Below are positions 33,196 to 42,663 of a stretch of DNA of 64,000 bases, one piece after another. The DNA lies in the NCBI GenBank assembly GCA_016702305.1, contig JADJEH010000002.1, positions 62,001 to 126,000 on the forward strand, given 5' to 3'. A program made the translations under genes and the position numbers. A model generated the notes under the pieces. The model was not told the DNA's origin, did no database searches, and saw only the letters and a list, made by a program, of their open reading frames with translations. The DNA comes from a bacterium. GTDB taxonomy: Bacteria > Electryoneota > RPQS01. How positions within the stretch are numbered: the stretch's first letter is position 1; each line of letters opens with the position of its first letter.

Positions 33196-33519
33196 TCAGG
33201 ACGAGAAGCTCTGGCCGCAACCGCAGGAGCGCTTGGCATTGGGGTTCTTGAAGACGAAGCCCGAACCATTGAGACCGTCTTCGTAGTCAATCTCGGTGCC
33301 GTTGAGGTAGAGATAGCTCTTCATGTCGCAGACGAGCTTAATGCCGTCCTGCTCAAAGACCTGATCGTCTTCCGAGACCTGGTTGTCGAACCCGAGGACG
33401 TAGTTCATGCCGCTGCAGCCGCCGCCGCGCACGCCCATGCGCAAATTCCAGTCGCTCTTCTGCTCCGAATCCATGATGGTCTTGACCTTCGTGTGGGCCG
33501 TACCGGACAGTGTGATCAT
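33196..33519 (-). CDS. A-type iron-sulfur carrier protein (IscA/ErpA/HesB family)
   Basis: 107 aa from the ATG at 33519, chosen because GGAG lies 8 nt before it and 'MITLSGTAHTKVKTIM' matches the family start. Three conserved Cys are present: one in 'GVRGGGCSGMNYVLGF' and the pair in 'CGCGQSFS' at the C-terminus. These proteins carry 4Fe-4S clusters to target enzymes. The neighbour upstream is lipA, whose product needs two 4Fe-4S clusters, and IspG and IspH in the same run are also 4Fe-4S enzymes, which fits a supply role. Confidence 0.93.
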   Translation of the reverse strand: MITLSGTAHTKVKTIMDSEQKSDWNLRMGVRGGGCSGMNYVLGFDNQVSEDDQVFEQDGIKLVCDMKSYLYLNGTEIDYEDGLNGSGFVFKNPNAKRSCGCGQSFSS

Positions 33520-33578
33520 GTTGTGACTCCGAAAGGGGTAGTTTATGAAATTAGAAATGTGACGATTAGAATTCCATG

Positions 33579-34487
33579 TCACGCGACAGCCAGCGTGCCC
33601 TGCCGCAGCAGCTCTTCCTGCGTTTCGGCTTTGTAGCTCGATCTGACGAGCGGGCCGCTCTCAACGTGTTTGAGACCGAGCGCCTGGCCCTGCTCTTTGT
33701 AGGCCAGAAACTGCTCGGGATGAACGTACTCGATCACGGGCAGATGCCGGCGCGAGGGCTGCATGTACTGCCCGATGGTCAGCAGGTCACAGCCAACGTC
33801 GGCCAGATCGCGCATGACCTGTTTCACTTCGTGCGGCGATTCGCCCAAACCGACCATGATACCGGACTTGACGACCATGCCGTGACGCTTGGCGCGGGCC
33901 AGCGTGTCGAGCGAGCGCCAATACTTGGCCTGCGGGCGCACTTGCAAGTGCAGGCGGGCGACCGTTTCCATGTTGTGCGCGTACACGGCGGGCGCGGCTT
34001 CACAGACGGTCTTGACGCACTCAGGCTTGCCTTTGAAATCGGGGACGAGCACTTCCAGCCGTGTAGAGGGAGATAACTCCTTGCACTGGCGGATGGTTTC
34101 CGCGATGTGTCCGGCTCCGCAGTCGTCGAGCTCGTCGCGGTCCACGGACGTGATAACGATGTATTTCAGAGCGAATTCACGCAACGCTTCGGCGACGCGG
34201 CGCGGCTCGTGCGGATCGAGCGGCAGCGGCTTGCCGGTTTTGACATTGCAGAAGCCGCACGAGCGGGTGCAGACGTCGCCCATAATCATGATCGTGGCCG
34301 TGCCGCGCGACCAGCACTCGGCCATGTTCGGGCAGGCAGCCTCTTCGCACACGGTGAAGAGCTTTTGTCCGTGCAGCAAATCGCGCACGCCGTGAAACTG
34401 TTTGGTGTGGCCGATTTTGATCTTCAGCCACTCCGGCTTGCGCGGCGACGCGGGAGTCGTATCGGTCAGTATGGGTAAGGCTTGCAT
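33579..34487 (-). CDS. lipA: Lipoyl synthase
   Basis: 302 aa radical-SAM enzyme that inserts two sulfurs into octanoyl groups on carrier proteins. The auxiliary cluster motif is 'CEEAACPNMAECW', the radical SAM cluster motif is 'CTRSCGFCNV', and the conserved ending 'GPLVRSSYKAETQ' with the RSSY cluster-ligand Ser is present. Length is normal and no residue appears missing. It follows the frameshifted sialidase-like gene by 6 nt and precedes the A-type Fe-S carrier gene by 59 nt. Confidence 0.97.
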   Translation of the reverse strand: MQALPILTDTTPASPRKPEWLKIKIGHTKQFHGVRDLLHGQKLFTVCEEAACPNMAECWSRGTATIMIMGDVCTRSCGFCNVKTGKPLPLDPHEPRRVAEALREFALKYIVITSVDRDELDDCGAGHIAETIRQCKELSPSTRLEVLVPDFKGKPECVKTVCEAAPAVYAHNMETVARLHLQVRPQAKYWRSLDTLARAKRHGMVVKSGIMVGLGESPHEVKQVMRDLADVGCDLLTIGQYMQPSRRHLPVIEYVHPEQFLAYKEQGQALGLKHVESGPLVRSSYKAETQEELLRQGTLAVA

Positions 34488-34493
34488 GTATGT

Positions 34494-36068
34494 CTATTCC
34501 GCCACGGCCTTCACGATATAGAATCTCTGTTCGTCAGTCGTGACGGCATTTGTATCAAAGAAAAATGTATCGGCTGTTACGCCCGCGAGGGTTGCGAATG
34601 CGCCTTGCGGGTCGGTGGTGTACCAGATCTGATAGGTCGCGGCTTCGACGGGATTCCAATCGAGGCGCGCGTCATTACCCGCAGTCGCGACCACGAGACC
34701 TTGCGGCGCGGGCGGATTCAAGCGAAACCATGCGCTGTAGGCGTCTCCGTGTCGTTGCGCGTGTCCACCCAGCCGTAATAGAAGCTGTTGCCATGTCGGA
34801 ATGTCGCGCCGTTGTAGTCGCCCAGGAAATTGGTGACCGTGGGATTACTCTGCACGGTCGAGCGGAAAGCTGGGGGGCGAAAGTAACGCCGTCGGTGGAT
34901 ACGCTGGCATATGGCAGATAGAGACAGCCGTTGGGGTCGTCGCGGCGGTCCAGCCAGCCGACGCCGACATCGCCGCTTTCGGATGTACCGCAAGCCATTG
35001 CCACCACTGCCATGTACCGACCGGGCCGTCATCCACACGGGCCGCCGCGCTCCACGTTGTGCCACCGTCGGTCGAATGGGAAATCATCACGTCGGGATCG
35101 GTGCCGTTAAACGTCACCCAGCACACGTAGATCCAGCCATGACGCGGGCCCCGGTATTGTCGCAGGCGATCATCGGATAGGCAGGCGTGCGGAACGTGCC
35201 GCAGGGATTGGCCTGTCCCCAAAGGTCCCACATCTGCGAGACGGTGACATCGGTGCCCCGTGTTACCGCCATCGAGCGACTTGTCAAACTTGATGCGCGC
35301 CGTCCAGTAGTCAATGAACACGGCGTAAACTTCGCCATTCGGTCCAGTGGCCGGACAGGAAAATTGGCAGGCGTCTGATTCCGAGACCCGCACGGGCGTC
35401 GAATACGGCGGTTCGCCGCCGGTTGTGTGCGAAACGAAAATGGGCGATCCGCCCGCAGCTTGAAAGCGTGTCCACGTGACGTAGTGCGTATTCACAAAGG
35501 GCGATACGGGCGAAACATCGCAGCACGTGTAGGGCTTGTCTTCGAAATCCGCGCCGGGCTCGTCAATGTGCTCGGCAATCGGGAGCGGGCCGGACCACGT
35601 CTGACCGAAGTCATCGGAGGTCTGCGAGTACAGACCGCCGTCATCGGTCGTACGATCAAAGGAAATGTGAGTCGCATAGAGTCGTCCGTTGCGATCAATG
35701 GCCGCGACCGGATCGCCCGCGGCTTCGAAGACTCCGGCGGGTCCGCGCGTCACCAGCACGTCGCCAAAGGAAGAGCCGCCATCAGTACTCACATAGAATC
35801 CGCCCGAGGCGTCGCCATTGCGATAGTCGTTGGAACCGCCCATGACCACGCGCGGATCGAGTATCCAGGCGGCCATAGTAATCTCGTTTTGGCGGCGGCC
35901 GAACGTATCCTGATTCATGCGCGCGTTCGGGCCGGCATCATCAAGCGCATTCCACGGACTACGACTCAGTTCGGGGCCGAAGGAGACCACACTCGAGCGC
36001 GGCACAAACGGCCTCTCAGCGGCATACAAAGCAGTCACAAAGAACAATAGTACACTCAAGCGGAACAT
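34494..36068 (-). pseudogene. Exported BNR/sialidase-like repeat protein, five apparent frame disruptions
   Basis: From the ATG at 36068 (GAGG upstream; signal peptide 'LSVLLFFVTALYA') a BNR-type propeller with Asp-box-like repeats can be followed ('YVSTDGGSSF', 'QTSDDFGQTWSGP', 'SHSTDGGTTWS', 'ASVSTDGVTF'), ending in a fibronectin-III-like domain ('NPPAPQGLVVATAG' to 'YIVKAVAE'). The frame must change near 35256-35259, 35143-35153, 34977-34979, 34872-34877 and 34747. At least three of these are 1-base losses or gains in runs of A, C or G, and homology resumes at once on each side. This looks more like sequencing error than decay, but a real pseudogene cannot be excluded. Sialidase activity is not implied: similar exported BNR proteins are mostly non-catalytic. 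Confidence 0.75.
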
Positions 36069-36104
36069 AGCACACCTCAGCATCAAAACACGGTCAATCG
36101 TACA

Positions 36105-36740
36105 TCATCTATTCTCACCGCGGTTGCGAATGATAAGCCGCTCACGCAGCTTATCCAAGGGAAAGGCCGGGCCGGGATCAACCTTGCGGCCCGGAGAAAT
36201 TTCTTCGTGGCCGACAATCGTTGTGATCGGATAGGTCTGTATCAACAGGTCGCACAGGTCGAAGACCGTGCTGATCTGTTTCTCGGTATAGCGGTGCCAG
36301 AAGCGCGGTGTTGTCTCGTTGCGGTGCACCGCCTCAATCACTTCCGAGACGGGATAGAGTCTGCCGAACCACGCCTGAAATTTTTCACCCGCTCGCACCA
36401 GAAGTCCGGCGTTCACGATCTCGATACCGATGGCGAACTTGTTTAGTCCTGTGCGCGATTTCCATTTGCTCGGCCCGGCGTGCCACGCGACGGTATCGAA
36501 TGGGACCATTTGCACAATTTTGACGGCCGCACCATCTTCGGGATCGCGGCTGACGACCAGATGCGCGCTGGCCTTGCGCTCCGGGTTCAGGAAGCTATCC
36601 ACCGCCGACGAGAGCGTCGGTCCGGCGGTGTAGTGAATGACAATCGTGTCCAGTCGCGCCGCAGCGAAGTTCGCGCCGTGGTTAGGCGAGAGTTTGTGGC
36701 TGCAATTTGCGCCAACGAGTTTGTGCTGCGTGATCTTCAT
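36105..36740 (-). CDS. N-acetylmuramoyl-L-alanine amidase (Amidase_2/AmpD type)
   Basis: 211 aa. 'LDTIVIHYTAGPTLSSAVDS' supplies the first zinc His, 'KASAHLVVSRD' and 'VAWHAGPSKW' the next conserved His residues, and 'IVGHEEISPGRKVDPGPAFP' the last zinc ligands. The family hydrolyses the amide between MurNAc and the stem peptide. No signal peptide is evident, so a cytoplasmic AmpD-like recycling role is more likely than wall lysis. It lies between ispH and the frameshifted BNR gene in the long minus-strand run. Confidence 0.92.
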   Translation of the reverse strand: MKITQHKLVGANCSHKLSPNHGANFAAARLDTIVIHYTAGPTLSSAVDSFLNPERKASAHLVVSRDPEDGAAVKIVQMVPFDTVAWHAGPSKWKSRTGLNKFAIGIEIVNAGLLVRAGEKFQAWFGRLYPVSEVIEAVHRNETTPRFWHRYTEKQISTVFDLCDLLIQTYPITTIVGHEEISPGRKVDPGPAFPLDKLRERLIIRNRGENR

Positions 36741-36796
36741 GTGGTTTCAATGGTGCATTGCGTTACGGGCAAGCGCGGAGACGCCGCGGGGACGAC

Positions 36797-37747
36797 TCAA
36801 TTACAATTGCAGTCGTCCTTTTCCATGTCTTCGAGTTCACGCTGCTGCTGCTGCGACTCCCAGTCGGACGTGTCGCGCAGCACGTCCGCTCCGGTGCGCT
36901 CGCCGATCAAATCGCGGACTTTTTCGAGCAGCCAATGCGGCGTTGAAGCTGAGCCTGTAACCCCGATGGTGTCACCGTCGCGGAACCACGCGTAGTCCAT
37001 GTCGTTTTCGTCCACGATAAGGTGGGCGCGGTCGTTCATGCGTTTACAGACGCCGTAGAGGGCCTTGGTGTTGGAACTCTTGGTGCCACCCACCATGACA
37101 ATGACATCCACCTGCGTCGCGAACTCTTCGAGATCGCGGTCGCGGCCCACGACGAACCGGCAGAGCGTGTTCTCGACCTGCACTTCGACGTTGTGCGCGT
37201 ACTCTTTGATCCAAGCGATGCGCTCTTCAAACCACTCTTTGGACACCGTGGTCTGCGCGAGAATGAATACTTTCCGATCGGGGTCAAGCTGCTTGCAGTC
37301 CTCGCGTTCATAGACGACGAACGCCTTGTTGTCGCAATGCCCCTTGATGCCAATGGTCTCGGGATGATAGGGTTTGCCGATGATGACGACCTGCTCGCCC
37401 GCTTCGTAGTGTTTGCGCGCAATGTTCTGCGAGCGCGTCACGACGGGGCAGGTGCCGTCAATCAGCTCGACGCCAAGCTCTTTGGCCTTCAAATACGTTT
37501 CGGGCGGCTCGCCATGCGCCCGGATCAGCACCTGGCGCGGCCCGCTCGGTTGCGCCATGCCGGTATGGTCAATCGAGGACAAGCCGCTTTTTTCGAGTCG
37601 CGCGATTTCCACTTCGTTGTGAATGATGTCGCCCAGCGACACCAGCGGCAAGCCCGTGTCACCCATGACTTTTTCGGCCATCTTGACGACGCGGCGCACG
37701 CCGCCGCAAAAGCCCGCACGCGGGTCCACGAGAACTTTCATGCTCAT
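36797..37747 (-). CDS. ispH: 4-hydroxy-3-methylbut-2-enyl diphosphate reductase
   Basis: 316 aa. It makes IPP and DMAPP in the last step of the MEP pathway with a 4Fe-4S cluster. The three cluster Cys are in 'AGFCGGVRRVV', 'DGTCPVVTRSQ' and 'NTLCRFVVGRD'; 'GVTGSASTPHWLLEKV' is the conserved diphosphate-binding end. After the normal end there is an extra charged tail with two Cys ('DDCNCN'). The ATG at 37747 overlaps the dxs stop as ATGA, so translation is coupled to dxs; a second in-frame ATG at 37741 is possible. Confidence 0.96.
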   Translation of the reverse strand: MSMKVLVDPRAGFCGGVRRVVKMAEKVMGDTGLPLVSLGDIIHNEVEIARLEKSGLSSIDHTGMAQPSGPRQVLIRAHGEPPETYLKAKELGVELIDGTCPVVTRSQNIARKHYEAGEQVVIIGKPYHPETIGIKGHCDNKAFVVYEREDCKQLDPDRKVFILAQTTVSKEWFEERIAWIKEYAHNVEVQVENTLCRFVVGRDRDLEEFATQVDVIVMVGGTKSSNTKALYGVCKRMNDRAHLIVDENDMDYAWFRDGDTIGVTGSASTPHWLLEKVRDLIGERTGADVLRDTSDWESQQQQRELEDMEKDDCNCN

Positions 37748-39688
37748 GAGATAACGGACTGTTGTTTCAGGCGCAGGGCCAGCGTGGGCGGAAGGTCGGC
37801 CTTCAGAAGGCCGGTGATGGCTTCGGAAATATGGCGGGGCGAGAGTCCGGCCAGTTCAAGCAATTGCGTGCGCGTGCCGTGTTCGATAAACGCGTCGGGC
37901 AGATGCAGCGCATGAAAAATCTGCTCGTGACCATTGGACTTCAGATACATGGCGACTTCGGTGCCGAGTCCGCCGTGGCCTGTGCCCTCTTCGAGCGTCA
38001 GCACGGCTTCGTGTGTGTCGAGCAATTGGGCCAGCAACATGTCGTCAAGCGGCTTGACGAAGCGCGCGTTGACCAGCGTGACGTTAAACTCCTCGGCGGC
38101 GATGACTTTGCGCGCGGCCTCGACCATCGTGCCGCAGGCGAGTACCGCAACGCGGCGGCCTTCGCGGAGAACCTCCCAACTTCCAACCTTGATCAGACCG
38201 GGATTTTCTTCCCAGTCGAGATGGTCGGGCGCCTTGTCGCGCGGATAGCGAATGCCGAATGGGCCATCGGGCCAATGCAGGCCGGTGTGAATCAGGTTGC
38301 GCAACTCTTGACCATCGCGGCGCGGCGACGACCATGCCGGGAATCGTGGTGAGATAGCCCAGGTCATAACAGCCGTGATGCGTAGGGCCGTCTTCGCCGA
38401 CCAGACCTCCGCGATCCATACAGAACAGCACGGGCAGATGCTGCGTCGCACAGTCGTGCAGGATGTGATCGTAGGCGCGCTGTAAGAAGGTTGAATAGAC
38501 GGCGACGACGGGTTTCATACCTTCGGCGGCCAGTCCCGCGGCGAAGGTAACGGCGTGTCCTTCGGCGATACCGACGTCGAAGAACTGTTCAGAGCACTCT
38601 TGCGCGAACTCAACTAAGCCAGTGCCTTCTTTCATGGCTGCGGTGATGACGCACACACGCTTGTCACGTTGCGCTTCCTGAATCATCGCTTTGCCGAAGA
38701 TGTTCATGTAGGCTTCAGTTTCCGGCTCGTTCTTGGCGTCGATTTTCGGCTCGACTTTCGCGGGAGCCTTGACGGCATGCCATGTGACGGAATCGGCTTC
38801 GGCGACGTCGTAACCTTTGCCCTTTCGCGTAAGGAAGTGCACAATCGCGGGATGCTTGTGATGCGCCTTGATGTTCTTCAGAATCTCAACCATCTCGCGC
38901 ACATTGTGGCCGTCGAACGGCCCGAAGTACTGAAAGCCGAATTCTTCAAAGAGCATACCGGGCGAAACGAGCGTCTTGAGCGAGGCTTCGAAGCGGCCAG
39001 CCATGCTCCGCATGGTGTCTTTGCCGACGGGCGACTTGCCCATCATCTCCCACAGCTCGTCTTTGATCTTGCCGAGCAGCGGATTGGTTTCCATCTTGGC
39101 CAGAAACTTCGGCACCGCGCCGACGTTGGGCGAAATGGACATGCGGTTGTCGTTCAGAATGATCGTGTAATCCCGGCCCGAGTGCCCGGCGTTGTTGAGC
39201 GCTTCGAAGGCCAAACCGCCGGTCATGCCGCCGTCGCCGATGACGGAGACGACACTGTGTTTTTCGCTTTTGAGATCACGCGCCACGGCCAAACCGTAGG
39301 CTGCGGAGAGCGCGGTCGAGGCGTGTCCTGCGCCGAAGATATCGTACTCGCTTTCGCTGCGTTTCAGAAAGCCCGAGAGTCCGCCCTTGCGGCGAATGGT
39401 GGGCAATTGATCGCGGCGGCCCGTAAGGATTTTGTGAATGTAACCCTGATGACCGACGTCCCAGACGATACGATCCTGCGGCGTCTGATAGACGTAGTGC
39501 AGTGCGGCGGTGAGTTCCACGACGCCGAGCGATGCGGCCAGATGGCCTCCGACGGCGTTGATCGTGTCCCACAGATAGCGGCGCAATTCGGCGCAGACCA
39601 GGTCGAGTTCATCGAGACTGAGTTTGCGCAGGTCTTCGGGAGAATCCACTTTAGCGAGCAGGGGATACTCTTCGCGCGAGATACTCAT
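37744..39688 (-). CDS. dxs: 1-deoxy-D-xylulose-5-phosphate synthase, one frame disruption
   Basis: Thiamine-diphosphate enzyme making DXP from pyruvate and glyceraldehyde 3-phosphate, first step of the MEP pathway. From the ATG at 39688 the sequence runs through 'VGHQGYIHKILTGRRDQLPT', 'SVIGDGGMTGGLAFEALNNA', the E of 'MKEGTGLVEFA' and 'DRGGLVGEDGPTHHG' to 'IPGMVVAAPR', where one base appears missing (about 38312-38323, GCGCCGCGATGG). In the +1 frame it continues with 'DGQELRNLIHTGLHWPDGPF', 'GIRYPRDKAP' and a normal C-terminus ending 'LRLKQQSVIS'. Rejoined length is about 647 aa, normal for the family. As dxs is essential in MEP organisms and no second copy is seen, a sequence error is likely. 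The start overlaps the ccsA stop by 1 nt (TAATG). Confidence 0.92.
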
Positions 39689-41430
39689 TAGCCGTTTACT
39701 CCAGCGGGTGTGTTCAGCGAAGCGCCGCCGCGCATATTGGAGGCGGTAGGCGTTCCCTGCTTGGGGCCGGTGTTGCCCCACTTACCTTTGAGCTGCATGG
39801 CGATCCAGCCAAGAAAGACGCCTTCGGCAATCAGATAAGCAAAGGCTTCCCACGGAATGCCCGGCGACGATCCTGCGCCGTAGCTATGCAGGCCGGACAG
39901 ATAGAAGTTGACACCGTAGTAGGTCATCACGACGACCGGGAAGGCCGCGACGGAGACGAACGCGAGGCTCTTCCAGTTGAGCCAGCCTGCGCTGCGGCCG
40001 TGCAGGAAGGCGATATAGACGAACCACGTGATAAGCGCCCACGTCTCTTTGGGATCCCAGCCCCAGAAGCGGCCCCAGCTTGAATCGGCCCAGACTGCTC
40101 CAAGCAGAATGCCGAAGATCAACAGCACGCAGCCGACTTGAATGACGTGCAGATTCGCTCCGGCCATGCGCGCCAGCGGCGGGTTGATCTCGCCTTTGTT
40201 CTTGGCGGCACCGACCAACAGGATATGTCCGATGACCATGGCGATGGCAAAGCAGGCGTAGCTGGAGAGGACAATGATCACATGATAAACCAGCCAGTAG
40301 CTTTGCAGGGCGGGCACGAGCGGATTGATGCCGCGGTCGAGATTGGCGTAGTGCGCGAGCCAGAGGACGACGCCGCCCATAATCGAGCCGGCCATGCCGA
40401 AGATGCGGTCGCGCTTAACGAGTTCGTAGATGAAGGCGATAATGACGAGCGTCCAGCCAATGGCCAGCAGCGACTCATACATATTGGACCACGGCGCGCG
40501 GCCGCCGACCATCCAGCGCAGAATCATGCCGGCGGAATAGCCCGCCAGGCCCAGGAACATCGCGATGGCGCCGTAGCCGCGCCACGTTGCGAATTTCTGC
40601 TTATAGCTCAAGGCGAAGATCACCGCACCGAGCAGCAGGAGGACACGCGCCCAGAAGAACGGTTGCAGCGTGTTGTAGAGCAGCTCTTTGTCGAGCGTGC
40701 TGAAGATCGCCGGCTGCTGCGCGAGAATGCGATGCTGTGCTTCGATGAACAGGTCCACCGACGTGTTGAACATGTCGGGGCGGTTGTCAAGAATCGAGTG
40801 GTACATTCCGGCGAAGGACAGACCGAGCGTGGCCAGCTCTTCCGGCGTCTTGACGGCGTTCATGGAGTCGCGTTCGATGGCCGCCAGCGCTTCGGGCATC
40901 GAGGCCCACGTGGTGGTCGTTGCGTCGCCTGCAAGCGGCGGCGCATACAGCGGCAACTCATGGCTGAAGACCATGGAAAGCGTGTTGACGCGGTGCAGAA
41001 TCTCATTGGCTTTGGACTGCGTGAACGAGGGCTTGTCGCCGGCCTTCTGCGCTTCCTGCGCTTCCATGACGATCTGCATCAGGCGCGGCTTGCCATGCAG
41101 CTCTGCGATCGAATAGAGACTGCCGTGGCCCGTGGGCAGGCCGAGTTCGCGGTGCAGATCACCCTTGGGCAGATAGATGATGGGCATTTCGGACCATCGG
41201 CTGCCATCTGACATCCACCGGAAATAGGTCTCGACGGGGTGTTGTCCTTCGTACTCGTCCTTGCCGACAATATCACCGACGAGTTCCCGCGCGAAGGTAT
41301 CGAGGGGTTTCAACCGGCCGCCGTCCTGCACGATAATCTGTCCGGCGCGGCTCCAGTTAAAATCGTCTGCGGCCAAGGCAGCGGACAGGTTCAGAAGCAG
41401 CGCAGTGAGGATGATAGACAGAGTTTTCAT
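39688..41430 (-). CDS. ccsA: Cytochrome c biogenesis protein CcsA/CcsB family (haem handling)
   Basis: 580 aa from the ATG at 41430, which overlaps the resB stop (ATGA); the longer frame lacks a plausible N-terminus. A signal-like helix ('LSIILTALLLNLSAALA') and a periplasmic domain of about 280 residues precede eight or so membrane helices. The haem-binding WWD-type motif is 'WGRFWGWDPKETWALITWFV', preceded by 'GAVWADSS'. With ResB it forms the system II haem lyase for c-type cytochromes. The fused N-terminal periplasmic domain is longer than in plastid-type CcsA. Confidence 0.92.
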   Translation of the reverse strand: MKTLSIILTALLLNLSAALAADDFNWSRAGQIIVQDGGRLKPLDTFARELVGDIVGKDEYEGQHPVETYFRWMSDGSRWSEMPIIYLPKGDLHRELGLPTGHGSLYSIAELHGKPRLMQIVMEAQEAQKAGDKPSFTQSKANEILHRVNTLSMVFSHELPLYAPPLAGDATTTTWASMPEALAAIERDSMNAVKTPEELATLGLSFAGMYHSILDNRPDMFNTSVDLFIEAQHRILAQQPAIFSTLDKELLYNTLQPFFWARVLLLLGAVIFALSYKQKFATWRGYGAIAMFLGLAGYSAGMILRWMVGGRAPWSNMYESLLAIGWTLVIIAFIYELVKRDRIFGMAGSIMGGVVLWLAHYANLDRGINPLVPALQSYWLVYHVIIVLSSYACFAIAMVIGHILLVGAAKNKGEINPPLARMAGANLHVIQVGCVLLIFGILLGAVWADSSWGRFWGWDPKETWALITWFVYIAFLHGRSAGWLNWKSLAFVSVAAFPVVVMTYYGVNFYLSGLHSYGAGSSPGIPWEAFAYLIAEGVFLGWIAMQLKGKWGNTGPKQGTPTASNMRGGASLNTPAGVNG

Positions 41431-42299
41431 GCGGAAACGTTCTCCTTTTCGTCGGACGATTGAGCCATGAGCTCGGCGGTCATTTCGGTGTTTTCGGCCA
41501 GCGGCATGCGATCGCCGCGCGGCACGGGCGGCCATTTACTTTTCAGCCACGGTTTGAGGAAAATGATGCCGACCATGGAGAGCACGAGCAGAATTCCCCC
41601 GGCGTACATGTAGGGGATGCCGGGATCGTAGGAGACGCCTAACACGGTGGCTTGCCGTCCGTCGGGGAGGTCAATCCAAGACGCCTGACTGATTTTGTAG
41701 CCTTTGTATGAGAGCGGGTGATTCAGAATCACGTCCCACTCGATGCGTTCGGGATTGCCGGGGTCGTCCACGATGACGTGCGATTTGAACAGCGAGGTCA
41801 TGCCCGTTCCGGGGTACATGACCTGTTCAAACGAGACGCAATGCACGCCGAAGGGCAGCGTGCGCTCTTCGCCGATCATGGTGTCCCAGTTTTCCAGGTC
41901 GAGCTGTTCGAGCCCGAAGCGGTTTTCGGTGTCGCCTTCGAGGATGACCATCTGCCCCTGCATGCCAAAGCGATTGGTGATCATTGACGCGGTCATAATC
42001 AGCAGCAGCGACACGTGCGTCAGCAGCCAGGGGTACTGGTGCGGCGAATACGGAGCCCGGCGGAGCGTGCAGCCGATGAGATTGAGCGCGAGAATAACCG
42101 TGAGCAGGTCGAACCACCAGGTGCGGTAGATCAGGATGCGCGCGGCACCGTTGGAATAGACCGTTTCGATCCACGTGCCGTAACCCATGGCCACTGCGAA
42201 GATCAGCAGCAGCACAATGGTCAGTTTCACCGAGGAGAAGAACAGCCAAATCCGGTCGAGAATATTTGTCAAGCTAAATTCCTTGTTTGATGAACTCAT
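41427..42299 (-). CDS. resB: ResB-like protein, cytochrome c biogenesis system II
   Basis: 290 aa, shorter than many ResB proteins (400-600 aa). Three hydrophobic helices are seen ('LFFSSVKLTIVLLLIFAVAM', 'WWFDLLTVILALNLIGCTLR', 'YPWLLTHVSLLLIMTASMIT') and a C-terminal one ('IPYMYAGGILLVLSMVGIIF'), with the periplasmic part between containing 'GDTENRFGLEQLDLENWD' and 'DVILNHPLSYKGYKISQASW', both typical of the family. Acts with the CcsA homologue whose start it overlaps. The long periplasmic loop seen in larger ResB proteins is largely absent. Confidence 0.9.
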   Translation of the reverse strand: MSSSNKEFSLTNILDRIWLFFSSVKLTIVLLLIFAVAMGYGTWIETVYSNGAARILIYRTWWFDLLTVILALNLIGCTLRRAPYSPHQYPWLLTHVSLLLIMTASMITNRFGMQGQMVILEGDTENRFGLEQLDLENWDTMIGEERTLPFGVHCVSFEQVMYPGTGMTSLFKSHVIVDDPGNPERIEWDVILNHPLSYKGYKISQASWIDLPDGRQATVLGVSYDPGIPYMYAGGILLVLSMVGIIFLKPWLKSKWPPVPRGDRMPLAENTEMTAELMAQSSDEKENVSA

Positions 42300-42319
42300 C
42301 GTTCATCATTCAGCCTTCA

Positions 42320-42574
42320 TCATTGAACAATGACGACTTCCTTCAGTCCGGGTACCTTTTCGAGGAGCGTGCGTTGGACGCCGCCTTCCATGGCGGACAG
42401 TGAGCCGCCGCAGCCCTGGCATCCGCCGCCCATGGAGACGGTGGCGATGCCCTCTTTCAGCGAGAGCAATTGCGCGTCGCCGCCTTCGGCCTGGAAGATG
42501 GGGCGGAACATGTCGAGCAGCTTCGTGACTTTCTGCGCGAGTTCAATGTCGAGGTCGGTCAGTGTTTCGGGCAT
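42320..42574 (-). CDS. NifU C-terminal domain-like iron-sulfur scaffold (NfuA type)
   Basis: 84 aa from the ATG at 42574; a TTG at 42610 would add 12 residues. The domain 'VTKLLDMFRPIFQAEGGDAQ' and 'SMGGGCQGCGGSLSAMEGGV' with the CxxC cluster motif is the standard Nfu domain. It hands 4Fe-4S clusters to client enzymes. IspG, IspH, LipA and an A-type carrier in the same gene run are natural clients and partners. Confidence 0.92.
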   Translation of the reverse strand: MPETLTDLDIELAQKVTKLLDMFRPIFQAEGGDAQLLSLKEGIATVSMGGGCQGCGGSLSAMEGGVQRTLLEKVPGLKEVVIVQ

Positions 42575-42663
42575 TTCGAGAATCTCTCTGAGTATCTTTG
42601 TCAATTCCAAATTCGTGATGTGTTCAGCGTCAGCGCAACGGGTCCAGCGGCTACGCTGGGTGG

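Noticed and set aside
34494..36068. Programmed frameshifting or multiple small genes
   Set aside because: Five breaks in one propeller gene with immediate resumption of homology and no slippery-site pattern look like sequence error or decay.
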